Source of the DNA: Fusobacterium sp.
GTDB taxonomy: Bacteria; Fusobacteriota; Fusobacteriia; Fusobacteriales; Fusobacteriaceae
Assembly (NCBI RefSeq): GCF_019012925.1
Contig: NZ_JAGIRL010000031.1
Coordinates: forward strand, 14,057 to 78,056
Length of the DNA stretch: 64,000 bases
Direction of reading: 5' to 3'
The translations under genes and the position numbers were made by a program. This document shows, piece by piece, positions 8,778 to 17,461 of this stretch (position 1 is its first letter; the number at the start of each line of letters is the position of its first letter). The notes below the pieces were generated by a model. That model did not search any database. It was not told the DNA's origin and was given only the letters and a program-made list of their open reading frames with translations.

Positions 8778-9674
8778 TTATCTAAATATTAAAAGTAATG
8801 ATACATTTATAAAGCTTAAAATTATTGAAAGAGAAACTACATTTATAGCTAAATCCATATCTCCGTCAGTTATAAAAACATAGGTTAATATATTATTTCC
8901 AATAGGAGAAAGAGCTCCTAATAAAATAATAGTTCTTCCCATCTCATCTAGAGGAAGCAACCTTCCTATAAGTGTTCCAACAACTAGAATTCCACCAATT
9001 TTTAATCCTATTATAATTAAACTTAATTTTAATCTAGTAAATTTTGGTGTAAAATATGCTCCAAGAGCTATCATTATTAAAACACCAGTGATATTTGCAA
9101 TTTGTTGAAGAGTTATTTTAATTCCAAGTGGAATTTTAAATCCAATGATATTAATAATAACTCCTATGGCTAAAGCTATTATTAAAGGAGATTTAAGAAT
9201 TTTGAGAATTTTCTCTTTAATATCGTCGTTTTTTGTAGTAATAAATATGGAATATACTACTGTTGTAACCATTATTAAATTTCCAGCATCAAAAAGAGAA
9301 AGGAGATAAACGTTTTTTTCACCGAAGAACATTATAAAAAAGGGGAGAATAAAAGTCATGTTCATTATAAGTGTTCCACCTCTAAATATTTTTCGTTCAT
9401 TTTCACTCAGATTTATAAGTTTTGAAATAAAAAAACCTAAAAAAATCATAATACAATGAATAAAAATAGCTGAAATTGGATAGTATATTAAAGTTTTAGA
9501 AATTTTCATTGAACTTACAGATAGAATAATTACTGCAGGATTTGTTAAATAGAAAATTAACTTTAATAAGATAGAAGCCTCTTCTTTTGATAAGATTTTT
9601 AATATTTTTAATATATAACCAATAATAAAAAATAATATTATAGGTAATAATTTTTCAAAGATTATATCTAACAC
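8778..9674 (-). CDS. AEC family transporter (auxin efflux carrier-like permease)
   Basis: Membrane protein of 298 residues with about ten hydrophobic spans in the inverted-repeat arrangement of the AEC family (PF03547-type). Conserved features include an N-terminal FFIIGYILK span and the C-terminal LGALSPIGNNILTYVF segment. Bacterial AEC proteins move organic anions such as malate or malonate; the substrate here is unknown. It starts at GTG with AGGAGAG upstream. It follows the GntR gene by 27 bases and ends at its own terminator just before the uronate operon, so a role with uronate-derived acids is possible but unproven. Confidence 0.85.
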   Translation of the reverse strand: MLDIIFEKLLPIILFFIIGYILKILKILSKEEASILLKLIFYLTNPAVIILSVSSMKISKTLIYYPISAIFIHCIMIFLGFFISKLINLSENERKIFRGGTLIMNMTFILPFFIMFFGEKNVYLLSLFDAGNLIMVTTVVYSIFITTKNDDIKEKILKILKSPLIIALAIGVIINIIGFKIPLGIKITLQQIANITGVLIMIALGAYFTPKFTRLKLSLIIIGLKIGGILVVGTLIGRLLPLDEMGRTIILLGALSPIGNNILTYVFITDGDMDLAINVVSLSIILSFINVSLLLIFR

Positions 9675-9701
9675 ACTCTCTCCTAAAATTTAAAATAAGT
9701 T

Positions 9702-10394
9702 TTATTTTTCAAAATAGTTTGGGCATTTTTCAATAAATATTCCCAACATCTCTTTAAAATTAAATAAGTGTTCTGTAACCATATCATCAATAGATTCAAA
9801 ACTATTTTTTTCTAGAATATCTATTATTTTTTCATGTTGAACTAGTATGTCTCTAAGATTCTTTTTTTCAATAACGTCGAAAAGTCGTAATCTATCATAA
9901 TGAGTACTTAGTTTTTTAATTGCTTTCCAAATATTCAATTTATTACAAAATTCATATATAATTTCATGGAATTTGTTATCTAATCTAAAAAACTCATATA
10001 TATCTTCTTCAAATTCTACAATTATTTTTTGATATTCTAAATTTTTTCTTAATTCTTTAATTAAAGAATCATTATTTTTTCTAGAGCATACCATTTTAAG
10101 TATCTCTTTATCGCAAATTTCTCTTAAAAATACAGCCTCTTCTATAAGCTTTAAATTCATTTTTGAGACTAGCGATCCTTTTTGAGGAAAAACATTAATC
10201 AATTTTTCTTCTTTTAGTTTTACAATTGCTTCTCTTACAGGAGTTCTACTAACATTTAAAGCTTGACTGATCTCTATTTCACTGAGAGCTTCTCCAGGCT
10301 TTAAAGATAGATTCATAATACTATCTTTCAAAATTCGATAAGTATACTGTTTGCTACTTTCTCCTTTAATTTTCTCTGTTATTTTAAAATCCAT
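9702..10394 (-). CDS. GntR family transcriptional regulator (FadR/FCD subfamily)
   Basis: DNA-binding regulator of 230 residues. The N-terminal winged helix (about 15-75) carries LKPGEALSEIEISQALNVSRTPVREAIVKL, given here only to residue type: the SRTPVREAI recognition helix is diagnostic. The C-terminal alpha-helical FCD domain (about 85-220) has the D...H...H metal/ligand pattern (FRLDNKFHEIIYE, HEKIIDILE, VTEHLFNFKEM). FCD proteins near uxa/uxu genes (UxuR/ExuR type) commonly sense hexuronates or aldonates. It is probably the repressor of the operator at 8597-8618 (inference). Confidence 0.92.
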   Translation of the reverse strand: MDFKITEKIKGESSKQYTYRILKDSIMNLSLKPGEALSEIEISQALNVSRTPVREAIVKLKEEKLINVFPQKGSLVSKMNLKLIEEAVFLREICDKEILKMVCSRKNNDSLIKELRKNLEYQKIIVEFEEDIYEFFRLDNKFHEIIYEFCNKLNIWKAIKKLSTHYDRLRLFDVIEKKNLRDILVQHEKIIDILEKNSFESIDDMVTEHLFNFKEMLGIFIEKCPNYFEK

Positions 10395-10427
10395 TCCTCA
10401 TCCTCTTTCACCAATGATTTTCTCCTT

Positions 10428-10456
10428 ATTCTACATCAAACTTTAGAAAAAAGCAA
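10428..10456 (-). promoter_or_regulatory. Promoter of the gntR-AEC unit
   Basis: Minus-strand -35 TTGCTT (10451-10456), 17-base spacer, -10 TAGAAT (10428-10433), about 34 bases before the gntR ATG. No copy of the uxaC operator is visible here, so autoregulation is not supported. Confidence 0.55.
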
Positions 10457-10511
10457 TATTTATTGAGTTGCAGAATATATAAATATTTATTTTATGATTA
10501 TTTTTTGAAAA

Positions 10512-10547
10512 GAAAATCTCTTCCTTTATGTAAAGAAGAGATTTTTC
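10512..10547 (-). terminator. Intrinsic terminator after nadD
   Basis: Hairpin AAAATCTCTTC / GAAGAGATTTT with an 11-base loop. On the minus strand it is followed by a T-rich stretch (TTTTCTTTTC). It lies 16 bases past the nadD stop and ends the lpxK-nadD transcript. Confidence 0.8.
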
Positions 10548-10562
10548 TATCAGTTTATTAGA

Positions 10563-11126
10563 TTAATATAGAGAATTCTCTTTTATAAAATTAGCTACCT
10601 TTTCAGGAACTAGTTTAGAAATATCCTCATTGTTATGTATTTTTTTTCTAATCATAGTAGATGATATATCATAGAGAGGAGTATCGAGATAGATAAGATT
10701 TTTATGACTTATATCACCAGTGTATCCCTCTCTTCTAAATACCACTACTTTACTGAGTTCTAAAATTTTCTTATACTCTTTCCAAGTTGAGAAATAGTTA
10801 GCAGAATCCTCGCCAATAATCTCAAAAAACTCATTTTCTTCACCATATAGAGAGATAATTTTATAAAGTGTATCAATGGTATATGAAACTTTATGCTCAT
10901 TTATCTCAATATCAGATACTGATATATTTTTTTCATTTTCAAAGGCTAATTCACACATTTTCATTCTAAGTTTTCCTTCAACTACTATATCATCTCTATG
11001 TGATGCTGTTCCAACAGGAATTATAATTATTTTATCAAGTTTAAGTTTATCTAATACAAATTTAACAATCTCTATATGAGCATTGTGAATTGGATTAAAG
11101 CTACCACCATAGATTCCTATTTTCAT
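10563..11126 (-). CDS. nadD: Nicotinate-nucleotide adenylyltransferase
   Basis: Adenylates nicotinic acid mononucleotide to deamido-NAD, the central step of NAD synthesis. The nucleotidyltransferase motif GGSFNPIHNAH (residues 7-17) contains the catalytic HxxH-type signature, and the C-terminal ISSTMIRKKI motif matches the family. Length 187 is typical. Its ATG overlaps the stop of the EIIA-like gene (ATGA), so it is translationally coupled. Confidence 0.95.
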   Translation of the reverse strand: MKIGIYGGSFNPIHNAHIEIVKFVLDKLKLDKIIIIPVGTASHRDDIVVEGKLRMKMCELAFENEKNISVSDIEINEHKVSYTIDTLYKIISLYGEENEFFEIIGEDSANYFSTWKEYKKILELSKVVVFRREGYTGDISHKNLIYLDTPLYDISSTMIRKKIHNNEDISKLVPEKVANFIKENSLY

Positions 11127-11572
11127 TTTAACTCCGCAATAGCTTCTAAAAGCTCTTGATAATTATTAGTGCAGATGACATTTTCTCTCAACTTCTCATT
11201 TCTAAATGTTCTCATCAGCTCAGAAACCAAAGAGAGATACTCTCTATTTTGTCCTTTTGGAGATCCGACTAGAATTATCAGTTTAACCTTTTCTCCATCT
11301 AATGAGTTAAAATCTACACCATTTTTAAGTAGTCCAATAGCTACAATTAATTTTTTTATCTTTTCACTTCTTGCGTGAGGGATTGCAATTCCCTGCCCAA
11401 TACCAGTACTTCCTAACTCTTCCCTAGCCAATATATTTTCATAAAAATTATTCTCATCATTGAGAGCATCACTATTTTTTTTAATAAGCTCAACTAACAT
11501 TTTTAAAGCCTCTTCTTTAGTAGGATTCCCTTCAATATAAGTTATTAGTTTACTGTTTAAATATTGTAACAT
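11123..11572 (-). CDS. PTS EIIA-like (PtsN/fructose-type) protein
   Basis: Cytoplasmic phosphotransferase domain of 149 residues of the fructose/PtsN IIA type. The phospho-accepting His66 is in the motif GIGQGIAIPHAR. No IIB or IIC gene is adjacent, so it is more likely a regulatory EIIA (PtsN-like) than a transporter domain. It sits between a conserved unknown gene and nadD in the lpxK operon. Note that the PTS IIC/IIB pair at 47496-49126 is of a different (lactose) family and would need a different IIA. Confidence 0.85.
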   Translation of the reverse strand: MLQYLNSKLITYIEGNPTKEEALKMLVELIKKNSDALNDENNFYENILAREELGSTGIGQGIAIPHARSEKIKKLIVAIGLLKNGVDFNSLDGEKVKLIILVGSPKGQNREYLSLVSELMRTFRNEKLRENVICTNNYQELLEAIAELK

Positions 11573-11581
11573 ACTCTCCTC

Positions 11582-12376
11582 CTACAAAAAATAGTTTAAA
11601 AGCTTTCTTTCTCTCTCATTTAATGGAGTAAATGAAACTGTATTCTCAATTTCAAATTTTAATTTATTTAGAGATCTGTTGTAATTATCCACTTCTATCT
11701 CCTCTAAAAGAGCTAGAGAAGATAGTATTCCTAAACCTTCAAGTGAGTTAAGAAGCTCTTTTTTATCTCTAAGCATTGTTTTAAGATCTGAAATTTCAAT
11801 ACTAATATCTAGACTCTTTTCATAGTTAGAAGTATTATCTCTATACTTACTAAAATAAGAGATAAATAGTGAGAATATATTCTCATCAAATTCAAGCATA
11901 GATCTTTTTAGAGCAAGAACCATTAAAGGTTTTAAGTTACTGCTCTCTCCTATTAGAGAGAAGTTAGCAAGAAGCTTAAAAAACGCATCCCTATCTCTTA
12001 AAAAAAGTTCTTTTCCATATTTTTTAGCAAAGTCATAGCTTCCATTAAACAGTGTTTTTATTAAGTTTAATCTCACTTTTTCAATATCTAAACTAGAAAA
12101 TCTTTCAATTTTATCGTAGTTTTGTCTCTCTTTTATATCACTTGAATCAATAATCTCAGCAATTAGCTCAGCTTCATCTAAAAAAGCAGATACAGGAAGG
12201 GCTAAACTACCTCTTTTTCTCTTTAGATTTCCTAAAGTATCAACAGTAATATATGCTCTTTTATCTAAAAATTGAGCAGATTCACTTAAAAGTTGAATCT
12301 TTCCATACTCTTTTAAAAGTGCTACAAGCTCTTGCTCATTCTTCTCTTTAATTATATTAAGCATATCAAATTGCAT
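11582..12376 (-). CDS. Conserved hypothetical protein in the lpxK-nadD operon
   Basis: I do not recognise the family. The 264-residue product is soluble, Leu/Lys/Glu-rich and mostly helical by composition, with no signal peptide, membrane span or cysteine cluster. A short basic patch (LGNLKRKRG) near residue 55 precedes a SLALPVSAF segment. The longer reading frame begins at a TTG (12394) inside GGAGG; ATG 12376 is preferred although the spacing (11 bases) is long. It overlaps the end of lpxK by 11 bases. Position suggests a role tied to envelope or housekeeping functions, but no function can be assigned. Confidence 0.75.
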   Translation of the reverse strand: MQFDMLNIIKEKNEQELVALLKEYGKIQLLSESAQFLDKRAYITVDTLGNLKRKRGSLALPVSAFLDEAELIAEIIDSSDIKERQNYDKIERFSSLDIEKVRLNLIKTLFNGSYDFAKKYGKELFLRDRDAFFKLLANFSLIGESSNLKPLMVLALKRSMLEFDENIFSLFISYFSKYRDNTSNYEKSLDISIEISDLKTMLRDKKELLNSLEGLGILSSLALLEEIEVDNYNRSLNKLKFEIENTVSFTPLNERERKLLNYFL

Positions 12377-13388
12377 TTTCTTTATTTCCTCCAATTCCTT
12401 TTAAACTATTATCCTCCAACAGTTTAAATTCTATTTTAAGTACAAAAAAGTTTTCCATAGGCATGTCAGTAGGTAACTTAACAAGATCTTTTTCTGTCAT
12501 AATTATAAAAGATGCTTTCATACTGTCAGCACGTCTTTGTATAAGTTCAATATCCTTCTTTTTAAAATTGTGATGATCCATAAAATCCACTCTCTCTATG
12601 TAAGAAGGTTCAAGAGAGATCACAGTTTTTTCAAAATTTAAAGGATTTGCTAGACCAGAAAATAGTAAAACTCTTTTTCCCTTTACCCAAAACAAAGGCT
12701 TTTGATTTCCTTTTAGATCACAAAGAGATGTAACTCCATGTTTAGCAGTGGAAACTTCTTTACCTAACTTTTTCTTTAAATATTTTTTTATTCTTTCAAC
12801 TTCTCTTTCACTAACTAAATCAGATTTTGTAATTATAAATTCAGAAGCTCTCTGTGCTCCCTTTTTAAAATCCTCTCTTAACATACCTTTAGGAAGAAGT
12901 TCCCCCCAACCAAAAGGATTTGTAGCATCAATAAGGACAATATCTCTATCACGATAGAGTTTTCTATGTTGAAATCCATCATCTAGTACAATGGTATCAA
13001 CATCAAAATGTTTTTTAGCAAACATACAAGCCTTATATCTATTTGAGCTAACAATTATGGGAACCTTGAGATTTAAAGCGTGGATAAATGGTTCATCTCC
13101 ACTCTCTCTAGGGGTTGCAAATATTTGAAAACCATCACTGACCAGAAGTGGCTCTCTCTTTCTCTTACCTCTATATCCTCTAGAAACCACAGCTACTTTT
13201 CTTCCCATTTTTTGTAGTCTTTTAACAAAGTATTGTACAGCAGGGGTTTTACCAGTACCCCCTACCGTTATATTTCCTATACAGATAACTTCTACTCCGT
13301 CAACTCTTTTTATGGGAAGTATCTCTTTATCAAAGAGAAAATTCCTAAAAGAGGTGATGAGATAATATATATATGATAATATCCTCAT
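12366..13388 (-). CDS. lpxK: Tetraacyldisaccharide 4'-kinase
   Basis: Phosphorylates the lipid A precursor to give lipid IVA at the inner membrane; its presence implies a lipopolysaccharide-bearing outer membrane. The N-terminal membrane-associated helix (ILSYIYYLITSFRNFLF) is followed by the Walker A GGTGKTP (about 43-49) and further family motifs RGYRGK, DEPFI, DDGFQHRKLYRDRDIVLID. Length 340 is normal. GAGGAG is five bases before the ATG. It is the first gene of lpxK-unknown-EIIA-nadD. Confidence 0.95.
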   Translation of the reverse strand: MRILSYIYYLITSFRNFLFDKEILPIKRVDGVEVICIGNITVGGTGKTPAVQYFVKRLQKMGRKVAVVSRGYRGKRKREPLLVSDGFQIFATPRESGDEPFIHALNLKVPIIVSSNRYKACMFAKKHFDVDTIVLDDGFQHRKLYRDRDIVLIDATNPFGWGELLPKGMLREDFKKGAQRASEFIITKSDLVSEREVERIKKYLKKKLGKEVSTAKHGVTSLCDLKGNQKPLFWVKGKRVLLFSGLANPLNFEKTVISLEPSYIERVDFMDHHNFKKKDIELIQRRADSMKASFIIMTEKDLVKLPTDMPMENFFVLKIEFKLLEDNSLKGIGGNKENAI

Positions 13389-13458
13389 TATTACTCCTCG
13401 AATAAAAATGTTTTACTCTATATTGTACCCCTAGTAAAAGTAAAAAGTCAAGGTATTT

Positions 13459-16400
13459 CTAAAACCTTACAGGTACTATTTTAGAAACTCCTATTTCTTT
13501 GTTCATAGTTACACCAAAAATACTCTCTGATTCTCTCATTGTATCCTTATTATGAGTAATTAATATGAATTGAGATCTATCTGTAAATTCCTTTAGTTTT
13601 CCAATAAGTTTTCTAGTATTCTTTTCATCAAGAGCAGCTTCGATCTCGTCAAGGAACGTAAATGGACTTGGTTTGAACATAAAGATTCCCATAATAAAAG
13701 CAATAGCTACCATTGATTTCTCTCCACCAGACAGTAAAGATAGAGATTGTCTTTTTTTATTTCTAAACTTAATATATATCTCAATACCACACTCATCAAA
13801 GTTATCAGGATTATTTAAGATTAACTTTCCTTCAGCATTGTTAATAGTTTCCATACACATCTTGTTAAAATTTTCATCAATAGATTTATATGCTGTAAAG
13901 AATCTATCATGAATAGTTGTATCTATCTCTTTAACCAAATTTAGTAATACAGTTTTACCGTTGACTAAATCCTCTCTTTGTGTAGTCAAGAATGTATATT
14001 TTTCATTTAACTCTTTAAACTCCTCAATTGCTAGTAGATTTACAGCTTGGAAGTTTCTTAGTTGATTATCTAGAGTTTTAAATCTCTCCTTTTCTGATTT
14101 TAAATTAGTTATATCAATTTCTAAACCTTTTATATCTTCAAGAGACTCAAGATTTTCACCTAATTTTTCAATATCTAGTTTCAATCTATTAATAGATTCA
14201 TTTAATTTGTTCAAACTATCTTTTTTATGTAGAAGATAGCTATCCAATTCTTTTCTTGTTTTTAGTAGAGTATGTTCCTCCTCTAGTAGTTTTTCATTAG
14301 TCTGTTTTTTCAGAGTGATCTCACTATTTTCACTCTCATATCTTAAAACTCTCTCATTTATTTCAGAAGTCAAACTCTCCTCTTGTTTTTCAAGAGTTGA
14401 AATTTCAACTCTTAATTGAGAGATCTTATTTTTTAAATTTTCTATCTCAGAAGAGAGTAGGAAAAACTCTCTTTTCTCCTTCTCCTTCTCCTTTTCAATT
14501 TGATTAACTCTATCTTGAGAGTTTAGGAAGATGATCTTTTTATCAGCAAATTCCTCTCTTTTGCTATTTATAATAACATTGATCTCTTGAGCTTTAACAA
14601 TATCTTCCTCTTCCTCTTTTTTGAGATTTTCAATGATAGTGGCAATTCTCTCTTTTTCGCTATTAGAGTTTATAATCTTCTTTTCAAATTCCTCGTTATA
14701 TCTTATCTCATCTTCAAGTTCTAATTTTATTGTTCTAATCTCTTTACTGATTCTTTCAACTTTTGAATTACAATCTTCAAAATACTCTTGTGCAATTCTA
14801 CACTGCTTTCTTAAATCCTCTTGAGTAGAGTCTAATTTATCTATCTCATTCTCATAATTTTCAAGATCCTTACTTATCTTGTTCTGTTTCTCTATTCCTT
14901 GAGTAATAGAAGTCTGTAGTTTTTCAACCTGCTCCTTAAGTTGTTTGATCTCTTTTTTTCTCTCGAATAGTAGACTAGCAGTGGAGTTACCAGAATCCCC
15001 ACCTGTAATTCTACCTCTAGAACTCAATAGCTCTCCAGCAAGAGTTACAACATTTCCACCAAACATAGAGTTTTTTATGATTTTTAAAGCAGTATCCATA
15101 TTTTCAACTATTAAAAGATTTCCTAAAATAAAATCAGCAACAATTTTAAATTTTGCTTCTGTATTTACTAAATTTGAAGCTAATCCAATCACTCCAGGAA
15201 GATTTATATTTGGTTCTTTTTTAGGAGTTACTTTGATTGTATCTAAGGCTAGAAAAGAGGCTCTTCCAGACTTTTTTTCCTTTAAGATGTTGATAGCTTT
15301 TTTAGCTACGTCACTTGTGGTAACAATTATATCCTGTATGTTTCCAGGTACACCAGCTTCAATGGCTTTCATATATTTCTCAGGAACGTTAACAAGTGAG
15401 ATGAAAACTCCTTCCACTCCAGGAATTTTACTGTTTAAAACCTCTTTAACTCCTTTGAAGAATCCCTCGTTGTTCTCTTCCATTCTAAGTAGAGCTTGGA
15501 GTTTAGCTGAAAATCTCTTTTCATCATATTCAGAGGTTCTAATAATCTCTGAAAGTCTATTCATCTCTTGGCTACATTTACTGATCTCGCTCTCTAAAAA
15601 GATACCTCTCTCCTTAGTTTTTTCAAGAGTTAATACTTTTTCCTCTTTAGATTTTTTAGATAGAGTAAGTTCTTTTTCAGCTATCTCCATTTTTTTATTA
15701 CTATCATCTAACTCCTTTTGCAATGAGCCAATCTTATTGCTACTTCCCTTAGCTCTTCTGCTAGAATTTTCAATATCATTTAGGAGTTTCATTTTTTCTA
15801 ATTCTAGCTCCATACTTCTCTTTTTCTTAAGTTCTCTAGCTATATTGAAGTTTTCTCTCTCTTTTTCTAAATCTTTTATCTCATTTTCAAAAACTTGATT
15901 CTCTTCAAAGAGAGTTTTAACTCTATTTTCTATCTCCAATGCTTCTTTATCTAAGTTATTAAGAACAATTTGTTTTTCTTCTAGTCTAATGTGATTTTGC
16001 TTAGAGCTTTCCTCTTTTTCAACAATCTCTCTTTTAAAACTAGCACATCTCTCAACAACTCTTACTTTTTCTCTCTCTTTCTCATCAATCTCTTTTTTTA
16101 ACTCTTGATTTTTATCTCCATTCTCTTCAATATATTTTTTCAAAGTGGCTTTTTCTTCATCAATAGCTTCTAATCTTTTCTCTATTCCTTGAAATTCAAC
16201 TTGTAGATTTGAATTCTCTTCAGATAATTTCTCGTAATTAGAAAGATCTCTAGAAAGATCTGAGTTTTTAGCTTCATATTCACAACTGTATATTCCTTTA
16301 GCAAGGGAGTCTCTGTTTTCTTTTAGATTAAGGTATTCTTGAGCTTTGCCAGCTTGTTTTTCAACTCTCTCTTTATTCTCTCCCACTTCTTTTAGAACTA

Positions 16401-16977
16401 AATCAATCTTTTCTAACTCTGAATCAACATTTTCTAGATTTTTAACAGCCTCATTTTTTTGACTTTGGAATTTTTTAATTCCAGCAGCTTCTTCAATTAT
16501 ACTTTTTATCTCTTTTGAAGATGAGCCTATTATTCTTTCGACCTTCCCTTGTCCAATTACAGAGTAAGCACTTTTACCAACTCCGGTATCTAAAAATAGA
16601 TTTCCAATATCTTTTAATCTAGTTTTTGTATCATTTATAAAGTACTCATTTTCACCTGTTGAATGTAGTTTTCTAGTGATTTTAATCTCGTCATTTTCCA
16701 CAGGTAAAAAACGATCGTTATTGTCAATATAAAGAGAAACTTCTGCAAAATTCATAGGTTTTTTATCTTTTCCACCAGAAAATATAACATCTGCACTCTC
16801 TTTCGCTCTTATATTTTTATATGATTGTTCTCCCAATACCCAAAGTACTGCATCAAGTATATTTGATTTACCACTTCCGTTAGGACCAACAATTGAGGTA
16901 AGCCCTCTATTAAATTCTATATAAACCTTTTCTCCAAAGGATTTAAAACCAAAAATTTCTACTGCTTTTAAAAACAT
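13459..16977 (-). CDS. smc: Chromosome segregation ATPase SMC
   Basis: Structural maintenance of chromosomes protein, 1172 residues. The N-terminal head has Walker A GPNGSGKSN (about 32-40). Two long coiled coils flank a hinge (about 505-650, with GVEGVFISLVNVP and RGRITGGD). The C-terminal head has the signature LSGGEKSMVAIAF and Walker B FTFLDEIEAALDE. It compacts and segregates chromosomes with ScpA and ScpB. scpA is at 41355-42032 and no scpB is seen. The ribosome site is weak (GGGTGG). Confidence 0.97.
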   Translation of the reverse strand: MFLKAVEIFGFKSFGEKVYIEFNRGLTSIVGPNGSGKSNILDAVLWVLGEQSYKNIRAKESADVIFSGGKDKKPMNFAEVSLYIDNNDRFLPVENDEIKITRKLHSTGENEYFINDTKTRLKDIGNLFLDTGVGKSAYSVIGQGKVERIIGSSSKEIKSIIEEAAGIKKFQSQKNEAVKNLENVDSELEKIDLVLKEVGENKERVEKQAGKAQEYLNLKENRDSLAKGIYSCEYEAKNSDLSRDLSNYEKLSEENSNLQVEFQGIEKRLEAIDEEKATLKKYIEENGDKNQELKKEIDEKEREKVRVVERCASFKREIVEKEESSKQNHIRLEEKQIVLNNLDKEALEIENRVKTLFEENQVFENEIKDLEKERENFNIARELKKKRSMELELEKMKLLNDIENSSRRAKGSSNKIGSLQKELDDSNKKMEIAEKELTLSKKSKEEKVLTLEKTKERGIFLESEISKCSQEMNRLSEIIRTSEYDEKRFSAKLQALLRMEENNEGFFKGVKEVLNSKIPGVEGVFISLVNVPEKYMKAIEAGVPGNIQDIIVTTSDVAKKAINILKEKKSGRASFLALDTIKVTPKKEPNINLPGVIGLASNLVNTEAKFKIVADFILGNLLIVENMDTALKIIKNSMFGGNVVTLAGELLSSRGRITGGDSGNSTASLLFERKKEIKQLKEQVEKLQTSITQGIEKQNKISKDLENYENEIDKLDSTQEDLRKQCRIAQEYFEDCNSKVERISKEIRTIKLELEDEIRYNEEFEKKIINSNSEKERIATIIENLKKEEEEDIVKAQEINVIINSKREEFADKKIIFLNSQDRVNQIEKEKEKEKREFFLLSSEIENLKNKISQLRVEISTLEKQEESLTSEINERVLRYESENSEITLKKQTNEKLLEEEHTLLKTRKELDSYLLHKKDSLNKLNESINRLKLDIEKLGENLESLEDIKGLEIDITNLKSEKERFKTLDNQLRNFQAVNLLAIEEFKELNEKYTFLTTQREDLVNGKTVLLNLVKEIDTTIHDRFFTAYKSIDENFNKMCMETINNAEGKLILNNPDNFDECGIEIYIKFRNKKRQSLSLLSGGEKSMVAIAFIMGIFMFKPSPFTFLDEIEAALDEKNTRKLIGKLKEFTDRSQFILITHNKDTMRESESIFGVTMNKEIGVSKIVPVRF

Positions 16978-17002
16978 TTATACCACCCTGTAATATAGTA
17001 AT

Positions 17003-17329
17003 TTATTCTTGAAATTCATCTATTGCTTTCCAAGTAATTACCTTTACATCTGAGTAATCTTTTGGAGCATTAGAGCAACATGAACCACAACTTTTTTTAT
17101 CTTTAGAGCAACCACCACAACCAGATGAAGTAGAGCATTCCTCATTCTCTCTCTTTTGAAACTCTTCATATGTTTCTAAGTATCCTTCTTTTGTAAGTCT
17201 TTCAAAGGATTGAGATAACTCTTCATAGCTGATTCCTAAGTTTTTAACTATTGCTAATTCACTATAGACACCAGCAGATAAGAGAAATTTTATAACTTTA
17301 ATATCTATATCATTTAAATTTTTACTCAT
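17003..17329 (-). CDS. Small winged-helix protein with a cysteine cluster
   Basis: 108 residues. The first 55 resemble a winged helix (IKFLLSAGVYSELAIVKNLG, then a recognition-like helix YEELSQSFERLTKEGYLE). The wing region holds six cysteines: Cys65, 71, 74, 81, 84 and 85 (spacing x5, x2, x6, x2, x0). This resembles FeoC-like regulators, which bind an Fe-S cluster or metal, but there is no feoAB nearby. The start has AAGGAG. It lies immediately upstream of smc on the same strand, 25 bases away. Function inferred only: redox- or metal-sensing DNA-binding protein. Confidence 0.7.
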   Translation of the reverse strand: MSKNLNDIDIKVIKFLLSAGVYSELAIVKNLGISYEELSQSFERLTKEGYLETYEEFQKRENEECSTSSGCGGCSKDKKSCGSCCSNAPKDYSDVKVITWKAIDEFQE

Positions 17330-17416
17330 ATAATCTCCTTACAATAAAATCTTCTGTTAAAAAATTATACCATATTTTTAACCTATCTACTATGTAAATA
17401 TTTTAGAAATATTAAA

Positions 17417-17447
17417 GGAGAAGAGTGTTTGTAATCCACTCTTCTCC
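17417..17447 (-). terminator. Terminator after the trmR-like gene
   Basis: Perfect 11-base-pair stem GGAGAAGAGTG / CACTCTTCTCC with a 9-base loop. It is followed by a short T run on the minus strand, 15 bases beyond the methyltransferase stop. Confidence 0.7.
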
Positions 17448-17461
17448 TCAGTAAGATACAA

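Noticed and set aside
11123..11572. EIIA at this site as partner of the PTS IIC/IIB pair
   Set aside because: It is fructose/PtsN-type, while the IIC/IIB pair is lactose/cellobiose-type; the families do not normally pair.
14945..15898. A 317-codon open frame antisense to smc
   Set aside because: It is the Leu/Ser/Phe-rich mirror of the Glu/Lys-rich SMC coiled-coil and hinge coding sequence, has no ribosome site, and shows no domain.
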